In this document: positions 9,518 to 18,050 of the stretch, one piece after another
How the letters are laid out: each line of letters opens with the position of its first letter
How positions within the stretch are numbered: position 1 is the first letter of the stretch
Origin: Vibrio variabilis
Lineage (GTDB): Bacteria > Pseudomonadota > Gammaproteobacteria > Enterobacterales > Vibrionaceae
NCBI RefSeq assembly: GCF_003263785.1
Contig: NZ_JYJK01000087.1
Span: forward strand, 247,674-311,673
Direction: 5' to 3'
DNA: 64,000 bases
Made by a program: the position numbers and the translations under genes
Notes under the pieces: model-generated
The model's database searches: none
What the model was told of the DNA's origin: nothing
What the model saw: the letters and a program-made list of their open reading frames with translations, nothing else

Positions 9518-10456
9518 ATGCGTTACTTTCCACTATTTATGGACTTACTTGAAAGGCCTGTTTTAGTTGTTGGCGGCGGTGAAGTCGCTTGTCGAAAAGT
9601 CGAAACTCTTGTTCGAGCAGGCGCTCGTGTTACGGTTGTCTCACCTAAAGTTGAACCTTATCTTGGGGAACTGAGCGAGAGTGGAAAGTGTGTTTGGATC
9701 CCGCGTTTTTATGAACAAGAATTGATGCGGGATGAGTTTGTTCAAGTATGGGCGACGACAGATAACCCAGAACTGAATCATAAAGTGCATAAAGATGCGA
9801 AAAATGCCGGTATATTAGTCAATGTAGTGGACGATACACCTTATTGTGACTTCATTACACCATCGATTATTAACCGCGGAAGAGTACAAATTGCGATCTC
9901 TAGTGGCGGCTCTTCACCAGTTTTGATTCGAGGTATACGTGAAAAGTTAGAAGCCGTTTTACCAATGAACACGGCTCAGTTAGCGGATTTTGCTGCCAGT
10001 AAACGAAGTGATATTAAGCGTCATTTTACGACGGTAGATGAGAGAAGAAAGTTTTGGGAGTTGTTTTTTAGACAACCACTGGTCGTCAACTGTAAAGATA
10101 ATCAAGAGCTTGAAAAAGCCTATCAAGCACTGATTCACGCTGACGCAGAGTTTACTGATTCGTGTACTTGGATAGAGTTTGGCGACGATCCAGAGTTACT
10201 ACCGATTAAAGCGATGCGTATTATGCAGGAAGCAGAAATCGTGTTTTATGATAAACAATGTCCGTTTGGGTTTGTCGACTTGGTAAGGCGAGATGCAGAG
10301 AGAATAGCGTTCGATGATGTTACGCAGGTCTCTTCAGACATTATGACAAGAAAAGCAGACAAACAACGTATTGTGGTATTTGTCGAACCGAATTCGTCTT
10401 CTTATAAACTGCTCAAGGAAGGCGATGACGTGATTGAGTTGGCGAAGGTAAAATAA
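9518..10456 (+). CDS. Siroheme synthase-like bifunctional dehydrogenase/ferrochelatase (CysG-B/Met8 type) with vestigial methylase domain
   Basis: 312 residues. The N-terminal half matches the CysG-B/Met8p module that oxidises precorrin-2 to sirohydrochlorin and inserts iron: NAD-binding PVLVVGGGEVACRKVETLV (about 14-32), the segment VDDTPYCDFITPSI (about 107) with the conserved Asp, and SSGGSSPVLIRGIREKLE near 128. Residues of about 225-310 (ELLPIKAMRIMQEAEIVFYD, then FVDLVRRDAERI) align with the start of the uroporphyrinogen-III methylase domain of CysG, but the GPGD motif is reduced to FGDDPE, the catalytic core is absent and the chain stops early. So methylation must come from a separate enzyme. 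It is a single gene with its own terminator. Confidence 0.88.
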   Translation: MRYFPLFMDLLERPVLVVGGGEVACRKVETLVRAGARVTVVSPKVEPYLGELSESGKCVWIPRFYEQELMRDEFVQVWATTDNPELNHKVHKDAKNAGILVNVVDDTPYCDFITPSIINRGRVQIAISSGGSSPVLIRGIREKLEAVLPMNTAQLADFAASKRSDIKRHFTTVDERRKFWELFFRQPLVVNCKDNQELEKAYQALIHADAEFTDSCTWIEFGDDPELLPIKAMRIMQEAEIVFYDKQCPFGFVDLVRRDAERIAFDDVTQVSSDIMTRKADKQRIVVFVEPNSSSYKLLKEGDDVIELAKVK

Positions 10457-10477
10457 AAGGGCGTATCGCCCTTTTAT
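10453..10477. terminator. Bidirectional terminator between the siroheme gene and yajQ
   Basis: ataaaagggcg / cgcccttttat with a three-base loop, A-rich on one side and T-rich on the other; overlaps the stop codon region of the plus-strand gene and serves the convergent yajQ. Confidence 0.88.
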
Positions 10478-10505
10478 TTTTACAGATTAAGCTGAAAGAA
10501 TACGC

Positions 10506-10988
10506 TTAGTCTCTGAAGTTATTGAACTGGAACGGTTGGCCAAGCTCGCCGTTTTTAACCAGTTGCATCGTTGCTTGCAAGTCGTCGCGTTTTTTACCCG
10601 TTACTCGAACTTTATCGCCTTGGATAGACACTTGTACTTTGATTTTTGAATCTTTAACAAGCTTAACGATTTTCTTCGCAATAGGTGTCTCGATGCCTTG
10701 TTTGAACAATACCGTCTGGTTCCATAGCTTGCCAGATTGTTCTGCAGTTTGAGATTCCATTGCGTTGACATCAACGCCACGTTTCGTCAGGTTGCCACGC
10801 AAAATGTCACGCATTTGCTTAAGCTGAAAGTCACCCTCACAAGAGAGTTTGACGGTTTCATCATTTAAAGTGAATGTTGCTTCAACATTGCGAAAATCAA
10901 ATCGAGTAGAGATCTCACGGTTCGCATTGTCTACGGCGTTGCGCAGCTCTACGGTATCGATTTCAGAAACGATATCAAAAGATGGCAT
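10506..10988 (-). CDS. yajQ: YajQ-family nucleotide-binding protein
   Basis: 160 residues from the ATG at 10988 ([20 protein letters not shown]), matching the family start; AAGGAAAG lies seven bases upstream inside the end of the preceding gene. YajQ proteins have two ferredoxin-like domains and bind nucleotides; Xanthomonas and Pseudomonas members bind cyclic di-GMP and act as transcriptional co-regulators. Conserved [13 protein letters not shown] and [23 protein letters not shown] are intact. It starts one base after the DAHP synthase stop, so it is translationally linked to that gene, a pairing without an obvious functional reason. Confidence 0.93.
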   Translation of the reverse strand: MPSFDIVSEIDTVELRNAVDNANREISTRFDFRNVEATFTLNDETVKLSCEGDFQLKQMRDILRGNLTKRGVDVNAMESQTAEQSGKLWNQTVLFKQGIETPIAKKIVKLVKDSKIKVQVSIQGDKVRVTGKKRDDLQATMQLVKNGELGQPFQFNNFRD

Positions 10989-10989
10989 G

Positions 10990-12054
10990 TTAACTTTCCT
11001 TTTCGTTGCGTTGTTTAACGGCGTCAGCAAGAATATCGAGCATATGAACGGTGTCGTTCCAGCTCAAGCATGGATCGGTGATTGACTTGCCGTAAGTAAG
11101 GTTATGGATATCTTCCATACCCTGATTTCCTTCCTCAATAAAGCTCTCTGCCATAATGCCCGAAACCTTATGAGAACCAGCAATAATCTGGCGTGCGATT
11201 TCTTTTGCAACATCGATTTGTTTGCGGTGCTGCTTTTGACAGTTAGCATGACTAAAGTCGACAACCAGTCGAGCTGGTAGGTCAAACGATGCCAGTTGTT
11301 CACATGCGGCGTCAATAGACGCTTCGTCAAAGTTTGGGCCTGTATCACCACCACGTAAAATTACGTGACCAAACGGGTTGCCGCTGGTGCGATATACTGT
11401 CATGCGACCATGCTTATCTGGTGAGTAAAAGTAGTGTGAAGCCTTCGATGCACGAATGGCATCGATCGCAATTTTAACACTGCCGTTTGTGCCATTTTTA
11501 AAACCAACAGGGCAAGAAAGTGCAGAGGCCATCTCACGGTGGATTTGTGACTCTGTGGTTCGAGCACCAATCGCGCCCCATGTAATAAGGTCAGCAATGT
11601 ATTGGCCAGTAATCATATCAAGGAACTCAGTTGCCGTCGCAAGGCCAAGTTTGTTGATATCGAGAAGCAATCCACGTGCTTTGTTCAGACCCGCTTCAAG
11701 TGCGTAAGAGCCGTCTAGGTTAGGGTCGGTAATCAAACCTTTCCAACCGACTACGGTGCGTGGCTTTTCAAAGTACGTGCGCATGACGATAAATAGTTCG
11801 TCTTTGTACTGATCTTGGATAGCGCTGAGGCGTTTAGCATAGTCTAAAGCCGCTTCAGTATCGTGTACCGAACAAGGGCCTACAATGCAAAGAAGACGGT
11901 TGTCGTCTCCAGTAAGAATATTTTCAATTTGACGGCGAGAATGCGCAATGCGCTCTGCTACGTCATCAGTAATTGGGTGGTTAGCGCTCAATTCTGATGG
12001 AGTTGGCATTGGACCTAATGCCTGTGTTCTTAGTTCATCGGTCTTTAATGGCAT
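10990..12054 (-). CDS. aroH: 3-deoxy-7-phosphoheptulonate (DAHP) synthase, AroH-like
   Basis: 354 residues, class I AroF/G/H family. It condenses phosphoenolpyruvate with erythrose 4-phosphate at the entry of the shikimate pathway. Signatures: [12 protein letters not shown] (metal Cys, about 55-66), [17 protein letters not shown] (about 92), [20 protein letters not shown] (substrate-binding, about 165) and [16 protein letters not shown] near 266. The N-terminal [19 protein letters not shown] most resembles the tryptophan-sensitive E. coli AroH, so I use that symbol; the feedback effector cannot be proven here and no clear TrpR operator was found upstream. Confidence 0.85.
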   Translation of the reverse strand: MPLKTDELRTQALGPMPTPSELSANHPITDDVAERIAHSRRQIENILTGDDNRLLCIVGPCSVHDTEAALDYAKRLSAIQDQYKDELFIVMRTYFEKPRTVVGWKGLITDPNLDGSYALEAGLNKARGLLLDINKLGLATATEFLDMITGQYIADLITWGAIGARTTESQIHREMASALSCPVGFKNGTNGSVKIAIDAIRASKASHYFYSPDKHGRMTVYRTSGNPFGHVILRGGDTGPNFDEASIDAACEQLASFDLPARLVVDFSHANCQKQHRKQIDVAKEIARQIIAGSHKVSGIMAESFIEEGNQGMEDIHNLTYGKSITDPCLSWNDTVHMLDILADAVKQRNEKES

Positions 12055-12314
12055 GATGGTGCAGCCTGCAAATTATTATGAAGCGGTTAAGATAACGGAA
12101 TTGTTCAGTAGAATAAACCACTAATATAGCTATTGCTCAATCATTTCCATGATCACTTAAATTTTCACGCTACGTTTGCCTAAAAACAGAGCAATTTTCC
12201 TGTTAAGTTACTGAACGAAAGTCGGTTAGCCATTAAATTGCCTGAATCCCTTGTATTCTATGTGGTGAGTCGGTATTTTGCCATAAGCAGTAATAATTAG
12301 AGCATGGAGCAACA

Positions 12315-13214
12315 ATGAGTTACCAAAAAGAACAGCCTCAAACTAACACGCCATCGGGACTCAACGTCGGCAATGTGTTGCCCAGTTTTGTAGAGCAAGC
12401 CCCAGCGTCTTCTCTCTATGTATCCATTTCAGAGCTGATTATGGAAAAGGTGTTTTTTCACCCGGGCTTTTCCGCGGCAGAATCTGAACTTGATCCGGTA
12501 GAATCAGAAGCCATTCAAGCGCTGCTTGGTGAACAAACCGCGGAAGAGTTCTTTGTTTCCACACTTGTTGAGTCGATCACGTCATCGATTACGCCTGAAC
12601 ACTCTTCCATTTGTGTTGAACTCAATGACGCCACCAGTTACGAAATGAGTGCGTTGCTAGGCGGTAAAGTGGAAGCGGACGAAATCAATCCGCAGCTAGG
12701 CTTACGTGGTGTTTCTCGTTTTTCTTCTGAGTCGTATCAAGCCTGTTTTGCTCTTGAGTGCGAAGTCATCAAAACATTGCGAAGCCAAGGTCATGATGTC
12801 GCTATTGTTGTCCCATGCGTGCGAGCGCTCAGTGATGCTGCTAAGATCATTGATCGATTGGCGGAACGCGGACTGCCTCGCGGTTTAAACGGCCTGAAAG
12901 TGCTGTTTGCGTGTGATACGCCATCGGCCGTTCTGCTGTCAGAGCGCCTGTTACATTACTTTGATGGCTTAGTGCTTAAGCTAGAAAGTTTAACCCAGCT
13001 AACGCTTGGTGTTGATTTGCAGCATGATGAGTTAGCTCATCTGTATGACCCGCAAAATGAAGCGGTGTTGGCGTTAGTCAAGCAAGCAATAGCCGCCTGT
13101 CATCAAGTGAACAAACCAGCGAGTCTCCTAGTCGACAATTTGTCTGATTTGCCTCAATTGGCAGAGCTGCTGCAAGATGAAACTAAGGTAACGGTATTTC
13201 CCGTTAGTGAGTAG
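12315..13214 (+). CDS. PEP synthase C-terminal-domain-like protein, catalytic residues lost
   Basis: 299 residues. From about residue 85 to the end it aligns with the PEP-binding TIM-barrel domain of phosphoenolpyruvate synthase (PpsA): NPQLGLRGVSRFSSESYQAC corresponds to the NPMLGFRGASRY region, CFALECEVIKTLRSQG and the block LPRGLNGLKVLFACDTPSA follow. Neither the ATP-grasp nor the phosphohistidine domain is present. Active-site positions are changed: MCEIPSN is FACDTPSA, the SNDMTQL segment is ESLTQL, and the CGQGPSD loop with the proton-donor Cys is VDNLSD. It is therefore unlikely to be an enzyme; a regulatory or scaffold role is a guess. AGCATGGAGC gives a good ribosome site; terminator at 13251. 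Confidence 0.75.
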   Translation: MSYQKEQPQTNTPSGLNVGNVLPSFVEQAPASSLYVSISELIMEKVFFHPGFSAAESELDPVESEAIQALLGEQTAEEFFVSTLVESITSSITPEHSSICVELNDATSYEMSALLGGKVEADEINPQLGLRGVSRFSSESYQACFALECEVIKTLRSQGHDVAIVVPCVRALSDAAKIIDRLAERGLPRGLNGLKVLFACDTPSAVLLSERLLHYFDGLVLKLESLTQLTLGVDLQHDELAHLYDPQNEAVLALVKQAIAACHQVNKPASLLVDNLSDLPQLAELLQDETKVTVFPVSE

Positions 13215-13250
13215 AGCCACCTGATCAGGCTAATTATCGGAATGCTTCAG

Positions 13251-13288
13251 CGGCTGACTTCTTGTTCTATAGAGGTCAGCCGTTTTTT
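13251..13288 (+). terminator. Terminator of the PEP-synthase-like gene
   Basis: Stem cggctgac / gtcagccg with a 16-base loop, followed directly by six T. Confidence 0.8.
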
Positions 13289-13392
13289 ATTGCAGAGATT
13301 TCTCGCTTGGCTTTTGTTTTATTAACATTTTTTTGACAACTGGTGCTAATTTTGGCTTACTGGTCTGACTAGTTGTTCAGAAGGATCTCAAC

Positions 13393-13866
13393 ATGTTTAG
13401 CGCGTTGCAAAAAGCCAACTTTTATCTCAATACATTCGGTTTCTTTAAAGTGCCCTTAATTTGGCTTTGTCGGCCTAAGTTATTGAAGCTCGATGAGGAT
13501 GAGGTGGAGCTGTTGATTCCTCTAAAACGTCGCACTAAGAATCATTTAAACAGTATGTATTTTGGGGTACTTGCAGTTGGGGCTGATGTCGCCGGTGGTT
13601 TTATGGCGATGAGTAAAGCGCAGCAGCGGGGTAAACGTGTGTCATTGGCATTTAAGGAAGTGAAGGGCAAGTTTCTTAAACGTCCCGAAGCCGATGTGAT
13701 TTTCACCTGTAAAGATGGCAAGCTTATCGATGAGATGCTGGATGAGACGATTCGCTCGGGCGAGCGAATCAATAAACCGGTTCGAATTGTGGCCACGTGT
13801 CCAAGTTTACATGGTGATGAACCTATGGCCGAATTTTCCTTAGTTCTATCTCTAAAAGCGAAATAA
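13393..13866 (+). CDS. DUF4442 hotdog-fold protein (putative thioesterase)
   Basis: 157 residues. The pattern LLIPLKRRTKNHLNSMYFGVLAVGADVAGGF (split here as RTKNHLNSMYFGVL and AVGADVAGGF, about 46-75) matches the DUF4442/PaaI-like hotdog group, in which Asn-His-X-Asn and a central helix line a possible acyl-CoA pocket. Substrate unknown. AAGGATCTC precedes the ATG. The gene ends two bases before the stop of the convergent gene at 13869, with no terminator between them. Confidence 0.75.
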   Translation: MFSALQKANFYLNTFGFFKVPLIWLCRPKLLKLDEDEVELLIPLKRRTKNHLNSMYFGVLAVGADVAGGFMAMSKAQQRGKRVSLAFKEVKGKFLKRPEADVIFTCKDGKLIDEMLDETIRSGERINKPVRIVATCPSLHGDEPMAEFSLVLSLKAK

Positions 13867-13868
13867 TG

Positions 13869-15317
13869 CTAGATAGGGATCTGCTCAATATCGACAATTT
13901 TTGAACGATTGAGAACAATCTTCCAGCGATAGTAAACAGGCTCTTCGCCTTGATTGCTCTCTTTAACTATGAGGTTGAGAAGGTGACGCTTCTCTAAAGA
14001 TTCCTTTACAACTTGGCCTTCTTGTAGCTTGTAGATGCGGTTGTTGGATTTGTCCATCAGTCGGGTCAAAGCTCGAAAGTTAATGTTCAAAATCTCTCGT
14101 GTTTGCTCATAGCCACTAGTAAAGCGCGAGGTTGCCATTTCGGTATGTGAACGATAGTGCAGCACCTCTTCTTCTCTTTGTACTGAGCGTTTCTTGCGAA
14201 TACTCTTAATTCGATCGGGCAATTGGTCGAACGTGCTGTAGTCTAGCCATTCAATCTTCTTACCCACTTCTTTTTTTGTTGTGGCATCAATAAAGCGGCG
14301 ACGCCATTTCGGCTTGCCACGTTGTATCCAACGCCACATGATGTCGCGTAAGTCGTCCTTAAACACTTCTCGTAAGGCGTAGATGACGGACAGCACCAAA
14401 ATAAATGAGGCGGTAATTTCCCCTAGGTAGTCCCGAGCCAAAATCACCGCAGAGGTAACAAACAACATCACCAAGCCCGTCGCGGAACCTTTAATGATTC
14501 GTTTGGTGTTATTTCCCATGCTGGTAGATTTCGATTGCAGCACGATAGGGTGCTCGATTAGGCGACGCAACAAACGCATTTTGTTAGCAAGGCGAGTGGG
14601 GTCGTTCTTTACTTTGTCGGAGTTGTAATTATTTAAGTTACGATGCGCTTGTTCCTTCTCAACAATCGTAATCAAACGATCTTTTAAAGGCGTGTAAGAT
14701 TTACTATTTGGGATATACACGACCAACTCAAGTAACTTTTGTCCTGTATACCAAGAGAGGTAGTTATCAATATTGGCGTAGTGGCGTTTGAGATGTTCTT
14801 CATAAGGAACAGAACGACGCATCTTCTTGAGAATATCGAGTGCCAGCTCGATTACTTCGTCGACTTCATCCGCCGTCACTTCGTCTTGTGCGGTTTCTTT
14901 GAGTGTCGCAACCGCTTTATCCAATGCGATAACGTACTGGTAAGCAAACAAGCTCAAACTCACACGGTATTGGGTGTTTGATAAGCGGCCGCGCTTAGCG
15001 AGTCGTGAGTGGACTAGCGGCAGTAATGTTTCGTTACTATAGTAAGCGCGTTTCTGTGAAATAGATTCATGATAAAAATCAGACTCAGAGATGAGATGCG
15101 ACTTCATTCCTAACTCATTGGGAATAAATAAGAATACATCTAAGTCTAGTTTTTTCGTGTTGGCCATTACATGCGCAATTTTTAGCGTAATGGCATCTTG
15201 TTTGTCTACGGTGATCAACCAACTCTCTCCATGTGCTGAGATTGCGCTAAGCATATCAGAACCAAGGTAAACTAGCATCTTAAAGGGAGTTAGGTATAAT
15301 CGCGCCAACAACCCCAT
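13869..15317 (-). CDS. Conserved Vibrio membrane protein of unknown function
   Basis: 482 residues; I recognise no named domain. A long soluble N-terminal part (about 1-270, rich in charged helices) is followed by two adjacent hydrophobic segments, GLVMLFVTSAVILARDYLG and ASFILVLSVIYALREVF (about 275-325), then a basic region (RWIQRGKPKWRRRFIDATTK) and a beta-rich C-terminus. Topology suggests two cytoplasmic domains linked by a membrane hairpin. The start is uncertain: ATG at 15317 or at 15278 (MLVYLGSDML); neither has a strong ribosome site. With the first, only 14 bases separate it from the divergent cvfB start. Confidence 0.6.
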   Translation of the reverse strand: MGLLARLYLTPFKMLVYLGSDMLSAISAHGESWLITVDKQDAITLKIAHVMANTKKLDLDVFLFIPNELGMKSHLISESDFYHESISQKRAYYSNETLLPLVHSRLAKRGRLSNTQYRVSLSLFAYQYVIALDKAVATLKETAQDEVTADEVDEVIELALDILKKMRRSVPYEEHLKRHYANIDNYLSWYTGQKLLELVVYIPNSKSYTPLKDRLITIVEKEQAHRNLNNYNSDKVKNDPTRLANKMRLLRRLIEHPIVLQSKSTSMGNNTKRIIKGSATGLVMLFVTSAVILARDYLGEITASFILVLSVIYALREVFKDDLRDIMWRWIQRGKPKWRRRFIDATTKKEVGKKIEWLDYSTFDQLPDRIKSIRKKRSVQREEEVLHYRSHTEMATSRFTSGYEQTREILNINFRALTRLMDKSNNRIYKLQEGQVVKESLEKRHLLNLIVKESNQGEEPVYYRWKIVLNRSKIVDIEQIPI

Positions 15318-15331
15318 TAGAGATAAAAAAC

Positions 15332-16168
15332 ATGATTAACATAGGTCGTATTAACCAATTGGAAGTAATTAAAGAAGCAGACTTCGGCTGGTTCTTGGAT
15401 GGAGAGGACTATGGCTCTATTCTACTTTCTAAAAAGCATGCTCCAGCGGACATCGCTATCGGTGACTCGGTCGATGTTTTTATCTATTTCGATGCAGACA
15501 ACCAAGTTGTCGCAACAACGGATACACCTATTGCTCAAGTGGGCGAATGGGGTCTGATGAAAGTTGAAGGCATTAACAGCGTTGGTGCATTCGCAAGCTG
15601 GGGTATTAAAGAAAAAGATTTGTTGATCCCTTTTAGTGAACAGCGTGGTCGCTTGTCTGAAGGGCAAACTATCTTAGTTTATGTCTACACAGACAAAGCA
15701 TCAGGGCGTATTGTTGGTACCACTAAGTTCAATAAACTCTTGGATAAGACGCCAGCACGCTACCAGCGCAATGAACAAGTCGATCTCCTGATCGCTGAGC
15801 GCAGTGACTTAGGTTACAAAGCCATCGTTAACGGTCAGCATTGGGGAATGATCTTCCCATCTGATGTCATCGGTAAGTTGTTTGTGGGTAAGAAGCTTAA
15901 AGGCTTTATCAAGCAGATCCGTGAAGATGGCAAAATCGATCTGTCACTGCAAAAAATTGGTGTGGCGAAAATGGATGACTTGAGTGAGAAAATTCTGAGC
16001 TTGCTTGAGAAGAAAGGTGGCTTCCTGCCATTGAGCGATAAGTCAACACCAGAAGCTATCTTTGCTGCGTTCAAAACCAGTAAAGGTACATTTAAGAAGA
16101 GTATCGGCGGTCTTTATAAGCAGGGTAAGATTCGTATCGAAAAGGACGGAATTTACCTTAACGCTTAG
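15332..16168 (+). CDS. cvfB: S1-domain RNA-binding protein, CvfB family
   Basis: 278 residues, the CvfB/YitL length. The family has three S1-like OB folds and a C-terminal winged helix and binds RNA; the Staphylococcus aureus member affects virulence gene expression. Here S1-like repeats are seen at about 1-65 (NIGRINQLEVIKEADFGWFL), 70-140 (VGAFASWGIKEKDLLIPFSE) and 148-212 (GMIFPSDVIGKLFVGKKLKG), and the winged helix at 225-278 (FAAFKTSKGTFKKSIGGLYK). Divergent from the unknown membrane protein gene with a very short spacer. Confidence 0.88.
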   Translation: MINIGRINQLEVIKEADFGWFLDGEDYGSILLSKKHAPADIAIGDSVDVFIYFDADNQVVATTDTPIAQVGEWGLMKVEGINSVGAFASWGIKEKDLLIPFSEQRGRLSEGQTILVYVYTDKASGRIVGTTKFNKLLDKTPARYQRNEQVDLLIAERSDLGYKAIVNGQHWGMIFPSDVIGKLFVGKKLKGFIKQIREDGKIDLSLQKIGVAKMDDLSEKILSLLEKKGGFLPLSDKSTPEAIFAAFKTSKGTFKKSIGGLYKQGKIRIEKDGIYLNA

Positions 16169-16476
16169 TAACGGCTTGCAATAGTATCTAGTGAATAATC
16201 AGTAGACCAAAAAGAGGCCCAAAACTGATCCTGATTTGGGCCTAGGGGAATGGCTCATGGAGAGCCTACGCTAACTGTAAAAGATGGACGATGTTTCAAA
16301 CGCTATTGCTTCTAACAATGAGCTTGTAAGCCTTTAACAAACTTGCTTGGTGGTATATCTGTTAAACACAAAACGCTTTCTGCCTGTGTCTTGATAACCT
16401 TTAAAGTGTAGTACAGAACAGTAAAAAAGCGATGCTGATAGCGGTTTTAACCAGCTAAAACCGCTATCCAATTGGC
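16169..16476. other. Gap between convergent cvfB and rsmF with two hairpins
   Basis: 308 bases without a gene. Two inverted repeats stand out: aggcccaaa / tttgggcct at 16215-16243, followed on the minus strand by five T, and a 13-bp perfect stem gatagcggtttta / taaaaccgctatc at 16437-16468, only eight bases past the rsmF stop. The second probably ends rsmF transcription; the first may act on read-through. Nothing else recognised between them. Confidence 0.6.
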
Positions 16477-17896
16477 TTAGAACAGATTTTTGTCGCGCAC
16501 TAGTTCCCTAGGCAATCCATTTTTGACTCGATTCCCCACCCATTTACCTAGACCAATGATGAAACCATTGTAGCTAACCAAAACTTCGCCTTTACCACTT
16601 AGCCCCTCTGGACGCACATCACGCCCCATAAACCACTCTCTGGCATCTCCAATACTCAAAGGCACGGCATCAGCGTCGGCTGTTGCCAAAGCAGTGGCTA
16701 CTTGATGCTGCCATTTGTAGCCTTTTTTATGCTGCTCTGCGATTTTGATGCCCATTCGGGAAAAGCGAAACTGACCCAACATCGGCTCTAATGCTTTTGG
16801 GAATAACCAAATGTCATTATCGCGTTTCCAAAGCACGCTGCTTTCTGGAGCAGAAAGTGAAAATGCTTGCTCTAAATGCGTGACAACGTCACCAATCTCT
16901 TTCTTAGTAAGTTGACTAAAAGGGAATTTACCGAGCTTTTTCTTTACATCTGGAGAAGGCACAGAAGCGTGTTTGGTAAACTTGGCAATGAAAAAGCCTT
17001 CGCTATCATAGGTCTGAGGGAAAACGTGTAAGTAGCCTTCCGGAGTTGTCGCCTTGTCAGCGCCTTCAAATAAACTATTCAAGCTCTCAGCTTGAACGGC
17101 GTCTCCGAATGTATCAAGAAGATGCGCGGCCACGTTTTGATTTTCTTCTGGGCTAAGTGCACAGGTTGAATAGACCAGTGTACCGCCGACTTTTAGTGCA
17201 TGGAAAGCACTCTCAATGAGGTCTTTTTGGGTAGCAGCAATCTCGGCTGTAGAATCTAAGCTCCAGTTTTTCATCGCGTCCGGATCTTTTCGAACCGTAC
17301 CTTCACCTGAGCAAGGTGCATCGAGCAAAATAGCGTCAAATTGTTCTGGCAACCAACCACCAAATACACGAGCATCATAGTTACTCAGCGCGGCATTGCG
17401 TACGCCGCAACGCTCAATATTGGCATGCAATACTTTAACGCGGCTGGCAGCAAATTCATTGGCAACCAAAACACCTTGGTTATTCATAAGTGCTGCCAAT
17501 TGAGTGGTTTTAGAACCAGGTGCTGCCGCCATATCTAATACAGACTCGAAGTTCTCCGTAGCGTCTGAATAAAGAGCGCTAGGCGGTAACATTGAACTTG
17601 CTTCTTGTATATAAAATAACCCGGCCATATGTTCAGCCGTATTGCCCAGTGGTACAACAGACTCGTCAGCTTCTATCCAGAAACCTTCTTGGCACCAAGG
17701 ATAGGGTTTAGGCGCCATCCTTTTTGCTCTGCGGTTATTTGAAAGGCTTCAATGGTCGTCTTGAGCGTGTTTACGCGAATACTTTTCCTAAGTGTCTACG
17801 ACAAGCGTCAATGAAATCACTCATCGACAAATGCTTTGGGAGGAAGCTGCCGACGTGACTTAGAAAATCTTCCGGGAGATAGACGTTAGAATGCAA
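16477..17896 (-). pseudogene. rsmF: 16S rRNA (cytosine-1407-C5)-methyltransferase RsmF, broken by two missing bases
   Basis: The TTG at 17896 opens HSNVYLPEDFLSHVG and continues to RRHLGK, where one A is missing from an A run (17783-17786); the next stretch (SIRVNTLKTTIEAFQITAEQ) lies in a second frame, and a second A is missing at 17707-17709, after which the remaining 410 residues are open. With both bases restored the protein is 473 residues, matching E. coli RsmF (479). Motifs in the long part are intact: MAAAPGSKTTQ, LDAPCSGEG and the catalytic STCALSPEEN. It also lies downstream of letA-letB, as yebU follows yebS-yebT in E. coli. Two homopolymer deletions in one conserved gene suggest sequencing error. 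Confidence 0.9.
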
Positions 17897-18013
17897 AATG
17901 AAGCCTTTTGATACTGTATTGAGTTGCGCAGGATTATAACCATAGCAGGGTGTGAATGAAACCAACTATCATAGATACGTGCATTGAAGTAGCAGTAAAC
18001 TAACAAGCAAAAA

Positions 18014-18036
18014 AATAGCCCGCTGAGCGGGCTATT
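18014..18036 (-). terminator. Terminator of letB
   Basis: aatagcccgc / gcgggctatt with a three-base loop and a seven-T tail on the minus strand, 15 bases past the letB stop. It separates letB from rsmF transcription. Confidence 0.85.
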
Positions 18037-18050
18037 ACAGAAAACTAAAC

